64,000 bases of DNA from JAENVT01 sp031430695 (lineage in GTDB: Bacteria > Actinomycetota > Acidimicrobiia > Acidimicrobiales > Ilumatobacteraceae). Below are positions 31,688 through 40,768 of this stretch, one piece after another. The position numbers were made by a program, and so were the translations under genes. The notes below the pieces were generated by a model that saw only the letters and a list, made by a program, of their open reading frames with translations, made no database searches and was not told the DNA's origin. Location of the stretch: positions 23,998-87,997 of the forward strand of contig JANPBZ010000206.1 of NCBI GenBank assembly GCA_031430695.1, in the 5' to 3' direction. The first letter of the stretch is position 1. Every line of letters begins with the position of its first letter.

Positions 31688-32554
31688 ATGAACAACCATG
31701 ATTTGAACAACGACGAGATTCGACGCCAGCTTCGCGTCGTCGACCGCATGAACACAGCCGTCGTGCCCCGCTGGCGCGAGGCGTTGACTCGACTGATTGG
31801 TGATGACCAGATCAGCACCAACGACAAGGCGACGATCCTCGGCGTTCCGTCGCCGAATCGCCGCGATCTGTTCAAGCTCGGTGGCGCCTCGATACTCGGT
31901 GTTGCACTGTTGGCCGCGTGCGGCAGCGATGACACTGATGCGCCATCTGCTACGACCCCGGCGGGAACAACCCCAGGATCCACGACCGTTCCGGCGATGC
32001 AACCCGTCGACACGACCAGCCCACCGGCTACAACCGATGCGGCAGAGATGGATCTCATCCTTGCCCGTACTGCTGCATCCCTGGAGAAGCTCGCGGTCGA
32101 CGCGTATGGCGCGGCCGGTGGGTTGATCACCACTCCGGCGGTTCTCGCCGCGGCGACGATGTTCGCTGGCCACCATCAGATGCACCTCGACGCGCTCAAT
32201 GCCGTGCTCACCGGAGCCGGGGCGACAGCAATCACGCAGATGAATCAGGCCGTGTACGACGCGCTGGTCAAGCCGGCAATTGATGCCGCCAAGACCGAGG
32301 CGGTTGCAGTCATGCTGGCATTGGCATTGGAGGAGGCTGCCGCGCAGACATATGTGTTTGCTGGGGGAGCCCTATCGACCACTGGACTGCGATCCACGAT
32401 CATGACCATCGGCGGCGTCGAAGCCCGTCACGCCGCTGTACTGCGAATGGCGGCACTGGCCCAGTCGCCGCTCGACGTCTTTCCGAGCCAGCGCGGCTTT
32501 TTCCCGGGCGACAACCCGCTGGCCGGCATCGACGGCGCCCTGATCACCGCCTGA
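31688..32554 (+). CDS. Tat-exported ferritin-like domain lipoprotein
   Basis: 288 residues. Around residue 60 a twin-arginine signal (NRRDLFKLGG) runs into a hydrophobic stretch and lipobox (LLAACGS), followed by a Thr/Pro linker. A ferritin-like bundle paralogous to the preceding protein follows: FAGHHQMHLDALNAVL, LALALEEAAAQTYVFAG and GGVEARHAAVLRMAALA. The ~55 residues before the Tat motif are unusual and may be a regulatory N-tail, or the start could be further in. SD AAAGGA precedes the ATG. Confidence 0.8.
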   Translation: MNNHDLNNDEIRRQLRVVDRMNTAVVPRWREALTRLIGDDQISTNDKATILGVPSPNRRDLFKLGGASILGVALLAACGSDDTDAPSATTPAGTTPGSTTVPAMQPVDTTSPPATTDAAEMDLILARTAASLEKLAVDAYGAAGGLITTPAVLAAATMFAGHHQMHLDALNAVLTGAGATAITQMNQAVYDALVKPAIDAAKTEAVAVMLALALEEAAAQTYVFAGGALSTTGLRSTIMTIGGVEARHAAVLRMAALAQSPLDVFPSQRGFFPGDNPLAGIDGALITA

Positions 32555-32578
32555 TCGCATTCCCGGTACAGCAGCGAA

Positions 32579-32625
32579 GCGTTTGACGACTTGCGCCCCT
32601 TGCGCGGGGCGCAGTCGTCAAACGC
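32579..32625. terminator. Long near-perfect hairpin, repeat-family member
   Basis: GCGTTTGACGACT, one bulged T, GCGCCCC on the left (32579-32599) pair with GGGGCGC and AGTCGTCAAACGC on the right (32606-32625), loop TTGCGC. It lies 25 bases after the ferritin-like gene stop, consistent with termination. It shares its outer arm and CCCC/GGGG core with the hairpin at 9949-9999. Confidence 0.65.
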
Positions 32626-32651
32626 AGCAGCTCGGGCGACGCCGCCGTTGG

Positions 32652-32967
32652 TGGAGTGTGGTAGAGGTGCTGATCGTCGTCGTCTGCTATGCCACCGCCC
32701 CGTTCCTGGCCGATCGCCGGCTCGCTGATTTGCCGTCGCATCACGTTTGCCAATCCGGTGGTTGCGGTCGCGCTGGGCGCGGTGTTCCTCGACGAGTTGA
32801 TCACCACGACGACAGTGATTGGCTTTGTGTTGGTCGTTGCCGGTTGCTGGTTCGCCACGCGCCCGCCGCCGGCGTTGACCGAGCGGGCTCGCAACGCCCT
32901 CGATGAAGCCAGTGGAAATGGACTATTGGCCCCAGCCATCCACGTTGATCTCCCACACACTGGGTGA
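32652..32967 (+). pseudogene. EamA/DMT transporter remnant with internal deletion
   Basis: VVEVLIVVVCYATAPFLADR and RLADLPS in one frame match the middle of an EamA transporter. ITFANPVVAVALGAVFLDEL with VIGFVLVVAGCWFATRPPP, in the next frame, match its C-terminus. About 70 residues between are missing and the frame shifts near 32730. The N-terminal half is also gone. Confidence 0.65.
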
Positions 32968-33003
32968 TGCCGGCCCACTGGCCGTGCGAAGGAGCGTGAC
33001 GTG

Positions 33004-33609
33004 ATGTTCCCCGGACTGGCCAGCGAACGGCACAGCAGCGGCGCAGCGGTCCTGGTCGGTTTCATGGCTGTGGTGTTCTCGGTCCTGTACTTTCTGTCCG
33101 ACGCAATTGAGGTCGTGCAAGGCAGCTTTTCCGACTCGCAGCTGTGGTTGACGCTGGTCTCCGAGGCAGCCATCCCGATCTTCGTGGTCGGGCTCGCAAT
33201 GGCGCAACGACCGCGATCGTTCGGGTTTCTCGGTGACATCAGCGCGCTCGCATATGCCTATTGCTATCTCTACTTCACCGGAACGGTGGTGTACGCAATG
33301 ACCAACGGCATCGAGAACTACCGCGCCCTGACCGCCGAACTGGGGCCGGCGATGACCGTTCATGGCGTTGTCACGGTGCTTGCGGGAGTTGGCTTCGGCT
33401 ACGCGGTGCTCCGTGCCCGACAACTTCCGGCGTGGACTGCGATGGCCTTGATCCTCGGGGTCATCCTCGTCGCGTCCACACAGACGATGCCCCAGGGCCT
33501 GCAGCTGATCGCTGTGGGCGTTCGCGACCTCGGCTTTGCCGGGATGGGTGTTGCGCTCCTTCGATCTGCCCGCCCGGCCACGAACCCGACAGCGATGACA
33601 AGGTTCTGA
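33004..33609 (+). CDS. Multi-pass membrane protein of unknown function
   Basis: 201 residues, ATG 33004 (GTG 33001 adjoining). About six hydrophobic segments, including AAVLVGFMAVVFSVLYFLS, LVSEAAIPIFVVGLAMA, VVTVLAGVGFGYAVL and MALILGVILVAST. No family recognised. Positions 33610-33767 downstream hold nothing I can identify beyond a possible lost 3' part of the convergent yafY-type gene. Confidence 0.65.
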   Translation: MFPGLASERHSSGAAVLVGFMAVVFSVLYFLSDAIEVVQGSFSDSQLWLTLVSEAAIPIFVVGLAMAQRPRSFGFLGDISALAYAYCYLYFTGTVVYAMTNGIENYRALTAELGPAMTVHGVVTVLAGVGFGYAVLRARQLPAWTAMALILGVILVASTQTMPQGLQLIAVGVRDLGFAGMGVALLRSARPATNPTAMTRF

Positions 33610-33767
33610 TCGCTCAGCAGGCGCGGCGTTGGCGACTCAGCTTTCCCAGTACCTCTGATCGAGTCCGACACGACGCCTTTCTCAGCCACGACGAATCCAC
33701 GGGCCACACGACGATCGTCGAGCCACATCCTGATGAAGTCCGGCTTCAGTTGCGCCGCAGATCGGGC

Positions 33768-34448
33768 TCAGCGTTGTGACGAGGCGTACGCCGTCCAGAA
33801 CTGGGTGAGGTCGAAGCCGACGCGCGGAGCGAAGCGCTGGTTGGTGATGCGGGTTGCCCGAAGCTCGTCGATACAGACGATGTCGACCCTGTCGAGGCCA
33901 GCAGAGATGAGGTGCCACGAGCCTGCTTTCAACACCAGGCCGAGAGGGCACACCGTGACCGTGGGTTCGTGAGCGATCGTGAGTTCGACCTTTCGGCGCT
34001 GGTGGACACTGCGAGCCAGGCGCCGGAGCTCGCCGTGGGGGATGCGGTTACCGGTCCACGGGTCTGGGTCATGCAGAAACCAGTCGGCGAGGGCGCCGGC
34101 CTCCTCGGCGAGCCGGGGAGCGATTGCGTTGAGGAGCTTGTTTCGAGCCGTACGCGTTGGCGCACCGAGTCCGAGTCGATGGGCGATGTGCGGCTGACCG
34201 GCCAGGAACAGGCACTGTGCCTCCTCGACCGTGAGACCGGTGAGGTGAGTCTGGAAGCCGTCCATCAACGCGATCCCGCCACCCGCGCCGCGCACGGTGA
34301 AGATCGGAACGCCCGCCTCGCTGAGTACCTCGACGTCGCGCAGGATCGTTCGCTCCGACACCTCGAGCTCTTGGGCGAGCTCGTGGGCGGTTCGGCGGCC
34401 GCGGTGCTGCAGCACCAACAGCATGTCCAGCACCCGCGCTGCACGCAT
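33768..34448 (-). CDS. YafY/WYL-type transcriptional regulator, short form
   Basis: 226 residues from ATG 34448. N-terminal winged HTH (RAARVLDMLLVLQHRGRRT, LEVSERTILRDVEVLSEAG, VRGAGGGIAL) and a ligand-sensing WYL-type part (VTVCPLGLVLKAGSWHLISA). Relatives are ~310-330 residues; this one stops after FDLTQFWTAYASSQR, lacking the C-terminal extension, so it may be truncated. It diverges from a DUF6855 gene across 61 bases, a pairing that suggests it controls that gene. Confidence 0.8.
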   Translation of the reverse strand: MRAARVLDMLLVLQHRGRRTAHELAQELEVSERTILRDVEVLSEAGVPIFTVRGAGGGIALMDGFQTHLTGLTVEEAQCLFLAGQPHIAHRLGLGAPTRTARNKLLNAIAPRLAEEAGALADWFLHDPDPWTGNRIPHGELRRLARSVHQRRKVELTIAHEPTVTVCPLGLVLKAGSWHLISAGLDRVDIVCIDELRATRITNQRFAPRVGFDLTQFWTAYASSQR

Positions 34449-34509
34449 CAGCAAAGTATTGCATCGAATATGACAGTAGATGTCAGGTAATCGATGGCAC
34501 GGTGCGTTC

Positions 34510-34929
34510 ATGGCAACTGACGACGTGCAAGGCACGGGTATCCCAACCGACCCATGGCAGCTGACAACACCGCCGAGAAGCAGTGCTTTCGAGGCGTATC
34601 GAGATCCCGATGCCGATCCTCCGGCTTTGGTGGTTCAGGTCGGCAAGACCCAGCTGCGCTACCACCTCTCGTGCATCGAGGACCTGCACGCCATGCTGAC
34701 CGAGCACGGCGACTGGATGCCGCTCGGCAGCTCCGACGAGCAGAAGCCCGCCACCGATGGAACGGTCGAGGCGTGGGGGCGGTCGGCAGTCAATCCTGCC
34801 GGCGGCTGGTACGGCTTCAAGAAGGGCTTGCGTGGTCGGTTCGGCAACTATGTGCCACCGGTGCTCGAGGCGCTCGGCCTCGCGGAGGTCGAGCACAATG
34901 CCCGCAACAACCGGATGCGCGCCATCTGA
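34510..34929 (+). CDS. DUF6855-like protein
   Basis: 139 residues from ATG 34510. Sequence blocks IPTDPWQLTTPPRSSAFEAY, RYHLSCIEDLHAMLTEHGDW, SSDEQKPATDGTVEAWGRS and NPAGGWYGFKKGLRGRFG are those I associate with DUF6855, small actinobacterial proteins of unknown role. It diverges from the YafY-type regulator. Confidence 0.7.
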   Translation: MATDDVQGTGIPTDPWQLTTPPRSSAFEAYRDPDADPPALVVQVGKTQLRYHLSCIEDLHAMLTEHGDWMPLGSSDEQKPATDGTVEAWGRSAVNPAGGWYGFKKGLRGRFGNYVPPVLEALGLAEVEHNARNNRMRAI

Positions 34930-34950
34930 CTCCGTCGCCGAGACGCACGG

Positions 34951-35576
34951 CTACGGACGCCAAGTCAGAACCTGTCGATGGGGATGCCGAATCGGGCTTG
35001 CGTGACAGCCCTGGACCGGAAATCGAATTGATGGACCGAGTTCGAGCGGAAGGCGCAGAGGTCGCGCCAGTATCGCTGCATTCGCCGACCGTCGAGAGAC
35101 GCTCCGGAGCCCGCCGTAGATCTCTCCTGCGCGCATCATGATTCCGTGCGCACCATCGACCCAACCGAGCGCCATGCCGAACGAGCGCTGGAAGTCGTGG
35201 TCGGTGTAGCGCCGCGTCTGGACGTTGCCGCTCATCGACACGATGGGCGTTGAATCAAGCAATGCTTCGTACTCGTCGAGCATTGCCCGCGCGGCCCCAA
35301 CCTGTACGGTCGTCAGCTCTGCAATGGCGAAGCCCATGAAGCCGCCGCTGTACATCGGGTTGCCGTGGATCTCGGCACCCGGGAGCAACTCGGTGGTCAT
35401 CGGCCATTCACCCATGAGCTGGGCGAGGGGAGCGGTGTGGTGTGCAGGAACGAACGCTTCGTCGATGACCACGCTGTTCGAGCCCGAACCCTTCAAGCCG
35501 ATGAGCTCACCCCAGTCCTCGAGCACAGGTTCTCGATGCCACTGAATTGCTCAGCCGGCCAGTCGTGTTCGTCCAC
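34951..35576 (-). pseudogene. Acyl-CoA dehydrogenase/HsaA-like monooxygenase, deletion remnant
   Basis: A plausible original start is GTG 35576 behind a GGAAGG site, reading VDEHDWPAEQFSGIENL. In another frame, middle-domain sequence appears: VLEDWGELIGLKGSGSNSVV, AFVPAHHTAPL, FMGFAIAELTTVQVGAARAM and HGIMMRAGEIYGG. After GEIYGG similarity ends. About 180 residues near the start and 80 at the end are missing. Confidence 0.7.
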
Positions 35577-35664
35577 TGTTACCTTCCTCGTTCGCGTTCC
35601 GTCATAGCACTGACGATCCAGCCCGGGTCGATGTAACACGTATGGAGTGCAAGGAGAGAACGAC

Positions 35665-36069
35665 ATGCTCGCTGCCAACAAGTACACCAAGGACTATGTC
35701 GACGCCTGTCGTCGCCGAGTCGACCTGCAGATTTCCACGTATCAAGGCGTCAAGGGTGCCTCCGGCATCGCCTCGTTCGAGCACCAGTTCTTCAACAACA
35801 TGGTGCTGGTGTTGGACTACCTGTTCGTTCATCGCGCCAGGACGTTGGAGCTCAAGGATGGCAATCCGCTGAACGAGGTTCGAGTGATCTGCAATTCTCT
35901 CCTGCAGAACGGTGGGCTCATGGTCAAGGGCAACTCGATCAAGCTCGACCCCGCCAAGGCGGTTCTGGGGCTGCGCGTCGGCGACGAGATCCTCCTCGAC
36001 GAAGCAGGTTTCCGGCGCCTGTCGCAGGCCTTTTTCACCGAGCTCGAACGAAAGTTCATGTGGCAGTAA
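35665..36069 (+). CDS. Conserved small protein of unknown function
   Basis: 134 residues; ATG 35665 sits 8 bases after AAGGAG. Helical N-terminal half (YVDACRRRVDLQISTYQGV, FEHQFFNNMVLVLDYLFVHR) and a beta-rich C-terminal half (VKGNSIKLDPAKAVLGLRVG) ending in a helix. No signal peptide or known domain. It precedes a SCO6745-family gene by 10 bases, so the two are likely co-transcribed. Confidence 0.7.
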   Translation: MLAANKYTKDYVDACRRRVDLQISTYQGVKGASGIASFEHQFFNNMVLVLDYLFVHRARTLELKDGNPLNEVRVICNSLLQNGGLMVKGNSIKLDPAKAVLGLRVGDEILLDEAGFRRLSQAFFTELERKFMWQ

Positions 36070-36079
36070 AGTGCCGCGC

Positions 36080-36910
36080 ATGAATCTCTCGGTTGTCCAC
36101 GACGTGCACATGGTCATCAACTTGGTTCACCGGTTCGTGTACTTCGTGCCCGAAGCTGCGGAGGAGTATGCCGCTGTCGGGGTGACCGGCGCAGGGGGTT
36201 ACTTCGGTTCGCGATCCGCGCCCATGGGCGCGGTGCCCGACGAAGTGATCATTGCGACGTTCTACAACTTCAGTCCGCGTGCCGTCACCGCATCCATGCC
36301 CGGAGTCTGGGACGAGGCGTCGCCGGAGTCACTGCAGGCGGCGCGCTTTCGGGTGGTTGGTCGAGCCATGCAGCGGGTCGGCGTCGAGCTGTCGACCGAG
36401 CAGATCGCCGAGGCACGAGCGCTGATCGATCCGGTCGTCGCCGCACTCGACTTCGGAGGTAAACCCCTTGCTGGCGCCAACGCGGGTGTCGCGCTGCCCG
36501 ACGATCCGATGGTGGCATTGTGGCAACAGGTGACGGTGGTACGTGAATGGCGAGGCGATGTTCACATCGCCGTACTCGTGACCAACGAACTCGGACCCTG
36601 CGAGTGCCTTGCGCTTCAGGTAGGTACCGGACGTTTCCCAGCGCGGATTGCGCAAGCCACCCGACGATGGACTGAAGCGGAATGGGCGGCGGCCCACGTC
36701 CAGCTCGCCGAGCGGGGCTGGATGGCCACCGATGGCACCGTGACCCCCGCCGGTGCCGAGGAGCGTGAGCGCATCGAGGCAGAGACCGATCGGCTCTGCG
36801 CGCCGATTTGGCAACCCATAGGCGACAGCGGCGCCGCCAGGCTCAGTGAGCTGATCCTTCCGATTCACACCGCGATGGACGCCGCAGGCATCTACGCCGT
36901 ACTCGCCTGA
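36080..36910 (+). CDS. SCO6745 family protein (MarR-like helix-turn-helix)
   Basis: 276 residues. N-terminal VHRFVYFVPEAAEEYAAVGV and FGSRSAPMGAVP with TFYNFSPRAVTASMPGVWDE are the family's hallmarks; the C-terminal part (ERGWMATDGTVTPAGAEERE) resembles a winged helix. The family is widespread in actinobacteria without assigned function. Confidence 0.8.
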   Translation: MNLSVVHDVHMVINLVHRFVYFVPEAAEEYAAVGVTGAGGYFGSRSAPMGAVPDEVIIATFYNFSPRAVTASMPGVWDEASPESLQAARFRVVGRAMQRVGVELSTEQIAEARALIDPVVAALDFGGKPLAGANAGVALPDDPMVALWQQVTVVREWRGDVHIAVLVTNELGPCECLALQVGTGRFPARIAQATRRWTEAEWAAAHVQLAERGWMATDGTVTPAGAEERERIEAETDRLCAPIWQPIGDSGAARLSELILPIHTAMDAAGIYAVLA

Positions 36911-36946
36911 ATGTCGAGGGCGAGCTGACCGGCGTGGACCAGCGTG

Positions 36947-37264
36947 CTATGACAGCGCGGCTGCGACGGCCGCGTCGGCATGCAGGCGGGTCGTCGGGAA
37001 GTAGGGCACCGCGACGTCGTCGGGTCCGACAAGAAGTTCGATCTCCGTACAACCTGCGATCACACCTTTGGCACCGCGAGTCACGACCCGATCGATGGTG
37101 CACAACACGATGATCTCGGCTCCGGCTGATTGCAGGACGCGCGCGTCGGCCGCAAGGAGTGCGCCAGCGGTCTCCCAATCGCCGCCCTCCTGCAGTGCCT
37201 CGATCGCGGCGAAGTCGTAGCTGCGGATGATCAGATCAGCCGAGTGCGTCCCGCCCTGTCATTG
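36947..37264 (-). pseudogene. Aspartate/glutamate racemase with internal deletion
   Basis: GGTHSADLIIRSYDFAAIEA and GAEIIVLCT (first catalytic Cys region) are followed immediately by IDRVVTRGAKGVIAGCTEIE (second catalytic Cys) and FPTTRLHADAAVAAAL, then TAG. Relatives have ~110 residues between these blocks. The ~25 N-terminal residues with LLGGMSWEST are also missing, with a stop just upstream. Positions 37265-37421 show nothing recognisable. Confidence 0.72.
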
Positions 37265-37421
37265 CCCGCTTGACGCTGCGATGGCGTTCAGCCATTGCAC
37301 GAGCGCCAGATGCAGTTTCGCGCAGCTGAAGCACAACACCTACTCGGTACCACGCCCGTGTAGCGGCCGCAGTCCGCCGTGTCATCGCAGGGGTGTGGTC
37401 GAGATGAGTTCGAGGGTCGCG

Positions 37422-37943
37422 TCAGGGCACGGCTTCTTCGAGGTAACCGTCCTCGACCCGGTAGACGAACCCGCGAATGTGTTCCTTGTGGGGGATGAAG
37501 GGATTGACCTGCAGCCGCCGGATCGATTGGCGCACGTTCTGGTAGGGATCCTTGAAGTTCTCGATCGACCATGCCGGACGAATTCCCGTCTCGGCCTCGA
37601 TTTCGTCCTGCAGCGTGTCGCCGACTACTCGTTGCATGCCGCAGTCGGTGTGGTGCAACAAGATGATCTCGCGTGTCCCGAGCAGGCGCTGCGACAGCAC
37701 GAGCGATCGGATCACATCGTCGGTCACCACGCCTCCCGCGTTGCGGATGATGTGCGCATCGCCATGGGCGAGTCCCAGCATCTCGAAGACGTCCATGCGA
37801 CTGTCCATGCACGCGACCACGGCCAGCTTCCGACGGGGCTGGAGGGCCAGGTCGTGGTCGACGAACGCCTCGACGTACCGTGCGTTGTTCGCCAGCAACT
37901 CGTCGGTGCTGGGCTCGAAGAACGCCTCACTGCTACCCGACAC
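37422..37943 (-). CDS. Beta-class carbonic anhydrase
   Basis: 173 residues using GTG 37943; the frame is open further upstream (ATG 38057), but that extension does not look like the family. Zinc ligands and dyad: ACMDSRMD (Cys, Asp-Arg) near residue 45, and HHTDCGMQ (His, Cys) near 100; IRNAGGVVTDDVIRSL between them. Interconverts CO2 and bicarbonate in the cytoplasm. It diverges from the TPR protein gene. Confidence 0.85.
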   Translation of the reverse strand: MSGSSEAFFEPSTDELLANNARYVEAFVDHDLALQPRRKLAVVACMDSRMDVFEMLGLAHGDAHIIRNAGGVVTDDVIRSLVLSQRLLGTREIILLHHTDCGMQRVVGDTLQDEIEAETGIRPAWSIENFKDPYQNVRQSIRRLQVNPFIPHKEHIRGFVYRVEDGYLEEAVP

Positions 37944-38084
37944 AACTGGAAACCGTAGCCCGGCGGATGGTACAAGCCGGTACACGCCGGCAATAGGGGC
38001 GTCATCGGGTTGTCGATGGTGCACATACAGGCATACTTCGCCGACCGGGATTGACATGCCGCTTGGTTCGTGAATACTGCCGAA

Positions 38085-38987
38085 ATGGCAATCGATGATC
38101 CGACAGCGATCCCGGAGACGGCCGAACAGGTCACTGAGTACGTCCAAGAGGCCGATCGCCTGTGGAACGACAGCCGGACCGAGGACGCACACACGCTGTA
38201 CCGGGCGGTCTTCAACAGTCCCGCCACACCGCCGACGGAGTCCAGCCACTCCGCGTATCGGTTGGCTCTCTACCTGCAGACCACTGGTGATATCGATGGA
38301 GCACTGGGCTTCGCCGCATATACGGTCGAGCCGGGGACGAACGACCTGCTGATCGCATTGCGCGCAGCGATGCCCGACCAGGCGGTCGACCCATCAGAGG
38401 TGCCGCAGACCTACGAAGCCTGTGAGCGCTACACGGAGAGCATCGTCAATGCCTTCGAACGGAGCGACTGGACCACCGTCGACGCGCTGGTTCTGGCGTA
38501 CCAAGACACCCCGGTCGACGTCGGCGTCGGCCGTCACGCCATCTGCCAGACATACCGTGGTGTCGCCTTGGTGCACCTCGGCCGCAACGACGAGGCCAGA
38601 CCAGTACTTGAATACGTGCTCGCCAACAGTGCCAACGAGGAAAGCCTGACGCGGGCACGGGCGGCACTTGCGCAGATCGGGTACCAGATCGATGACGGAG
38701 GCAACCCGTACGAGACGGCCGATTCACAAATGCTGCTCACCGGGATCGCTGCCTTCGAACGTGGAGATGCGACCACGGCGGCCACCGAACTGCAGTCGGT
38801 CGTCGATTCGAGTGATGCCGGCGCGACCGACAAGGCCCGAGCACATTTCTATCTCGGCTCGATGGCCTACCATGCCCGCCGTTTCGAGGAAGCCAGGACA
38901 CATCTGCACACCGCCCAGTCCGACGCACCCGATCCCGAGCAGGGCTGGGCCAACGACATGCTGTCGTGGCGCTGGCAGGAGGACTGA
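38085..38987 (+). CDS. Tetratricopeptide-repeat protein
   Basis: 300 residues from ATG 38085 (GTG 38070 possible). Several TPR-like helix pairs: SAYRLALYLQTTGDIDGALG, TYRGVALVHLGRNDEARPVL, GIAAFERGDATTAATELQ and FYLGSMAYHARRFEEARTHL. No signal peptide. Probably a protein-protein interaction scaffold; partner unknown. Confidence 0.75.
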   Translation: MAIDDPTAIPETAEQVTEYVQEADRLWNDSRTEDAHTLYRAVFNSPATPPTESSHSAYRLALYLQTTGDIDGALGFAAYTVEPGTNDLLIALRAAMPDQAVDPSEVPQTYEACERYTESIVNAFERSDWTTVDALVLAYQDTPVDVGVGRHAICQTYRGVALVHLGRNDEARPVLEYVLANSANEESLTRARAALAQIGYQIDDGGNPYETADSQMLLTGIAAFERGDATTAATELQSVVDSSDAGATDKARAHFYLGSMAYHARRFEEARTHLHTAQSDAPDPEQGWANDMLSWRWQED

Positions 38988-39083
38988 CCTCAAGGTTGAC
39001 CCAGTTTCGGCCGATATCTGGCTGTGAGGTCGACCCGCGTGCTAGAACCTTGGTGGGCGCAGAACAATCGGGGACCGATTCTT

Positions 39084-40748
39084 ATGCACGGCTTCACAGC
39101 TCTGCGTCCAGCACGCACCTCTCACTCGGATTGGATCCGTCGCACCCTGGCAGTCGTCGCGGTGTGCACGGCCACAGTGGTCGTACCGCCCGAAGTGGCA
39201 CTATCAACGGTCGGCGCTGCGTCTGCCTCATCGGCGGCGTACGTCTCGGTTCAACCGTGCCGCCTTGCAGACACACGCTTGGGCAGTGGCTATGTGCGCC
39301 TCGACGCACTCACCATCCAGATTCCCGCGCGTGGGAACTGTGGCATTCCCGCCAACGCAACATCGTTGGCGCTCACTCTGACTGTCGTCGGCCCGCAGGC
39401 CTTGGGATTCCTCACTGCGTGGCCAGCAGATCAAGGACGGCCGCTCGTTTCGAACGTGAACTTCGACGCCGGCCAGATACGAGCGAACGGCTCGATCACC
39501 CGGGTCGATTCGTCCGGCGCATTCAGTGTGTTCACATCGGTCCCGACCCAGGTCGTCGTCGACGTCGTCGGCGCCTTCGTTCCTGCCACAACGTCCGCTG
39601 CCGGCAGGTTCGTGCCGCGCACGTCGACCCGACTGTTCGACTCGCGCTCGGGGCCTGACCTAGCGCCGGGCAGCACGGTGAGGGTGCCACTGCCTGCCGG
39701 TGTGCCGGGCGACGCAGTTGCCCTTGCGCTCAACGTCACCGTCACCGAATCAGGCGGACCCGGCTATGTCACGGCGTTCCCCGCTGGGCGGCAGATGCCG
39801 GTCTCGTCGATTCTCAATCTCGATCAGGCCGATCAGACCCGCGCTGCTGCGGGAATCTTTCCGGTGTCGGCGTCCGGCCTGGCCTTGTACCTCTCCGGCG
39901 GCGGGCACATCGTGGTCGATCTGTTCGGATACTTCACTGGTCCGTCAGCGGGTTCGGGGACAGATGGCCTGTTCACGGCTTATGACCCGACCCGGCTGCT
40001 CGACACACGCGGCGTGAGCCCGCTCGGCAATGGTGTACCCCTCTACCCGGGTGGCGGCTTGGAGCTTCCCGTGTCACAGGGTGGGTCAATCGCCTACAAC
40101 CTCACGTCGGTCAATGGGAGTCCCGGCTATGTCACGGCGTTCCCAGCGGGCACCAGTCGACCGCCGACCTCGACCGTCAACTCGGTTGGCGCCGGTGACG
40201 TCGTAGCAAACTTTGCGATCACCCAGGTGTCGAACCGTGGCCTCGGTTTCTACGGCCAGCCGCAAACCGACCTCGTCGCCGATCTGCAGGGGTGGTTCTC
40301 CGGTTCGTCGGCCAGTGCCACGCAACCGCCCCCCGCCAACAATCCGCCCCCGATAGCTCAGGTCAGTTACTCACCGTGCACGACGGCCGGACTGTCGTCG
40401 CTGAACGCGACGCGCGCCGCCAGCGGCCTGGCCGCTCTTGCATCCAATGCCGCCGCCCAGGCCTTTGCCTGTTCGTGGGCGTTGCAGTTGGCGACACAGC
40501 ACGGCACCATCGCCCACTCGAACACCGCTGCTCGCGACGCAGCGGTTGGCTGTCCCACCGGCGAGAACATCGCCTCCGCAACGGGAACGTCGTCGTCGAA
40601 CTTGATCTCGATGTGGTACGCCTCGCCACCGCACATGGCCAACATCAAGAACTCGATCTACCGCAGTGCAGGCCTTGGATTTGTCATCCGCACCGATGCT
40701 TCCGGCGGCCAGACCATCTATGGATCCATCGTCTTCGCCGTGTGCTGA
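39084..40748 (+). CDS. Secreted protein with three beta repeats and a CAP (SCP/PR1) domain
   Basis: 554 residues. A signal region (RTLAVVAVCTATVVV, cleavage near AASASS) is followed by three ~125-residue repeats. Each contains a DTR/DSR motif (PCRLADTRLGSG, TRLFDSRSGPDL, TRLLDTRGVSP), a YVTAFPAG-like strand (once FLTAWPAD) and a closing VVVDVVGAF or VVDLFGYF strand. After a Pro linker comes a CAP domain (~residues 430-554: LNATRAASGLAALASN, HGTIAHSN, GENIASATG, HMANIKNSIYRSAGLGF). Likely a cell-surface or wall protein. Confidence 0.82.
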   Translation: MHGFTALRPARTSHSDWIRRTLAVVAVCTATVVVPPEVALSTVGAASASSAAYVSVQPCRLADTRLGSGYVRLDALTIQIPARGNCGIPANATSLALTLTVVGPQALGFLTAWPADQGRPLVSNVNFDAGQIRANGSITRVDSSGAFSVFTSVPTQVVVDVVGAFVPATTSAAGRFVPRTSTRLFDSRSGPDLAPGSTVRVPLPAGVPGDAVALALNVTVTESGGPGYVTAFPAGRQMPVSSILNLDQADQTRAAAGIFPVSASGLALYLSGGGHIVVDLFGYFTGPSAGSGTDGLFTAYDPTRLLDTRGVSPLGNGVPLYPGGGLELPVSQGGSIAYNLTSVNGSPGYVTAFPAGTSRPPTSTVNSVGAGDVVANFAITQVSNRGLGFYGQPQTDLVADLQGWFSGSSASATQPPPANNPPPIAQVSYSPCTTAGLSSLNATRAASGLAALASNAAAQAFACSWALQLATQHGTIAHSNTAARDAAVGCPTGENIASATGTSSSNLISMWYASPPHMANIKNSIYRSAGLGFVIRTDASGGQTIYGSIVFAVC

Positions 40749-40768
40749 GTGGCGGTAGCCTCGGCTTG

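Noticed and set aside
37944..38057. N-terminal extension of the carbonic anhydrase from ATG 38057
   Set aside because: The 38 extra residues do not resemble the family or a signal peptide and would run against the divergent gene's promoter.
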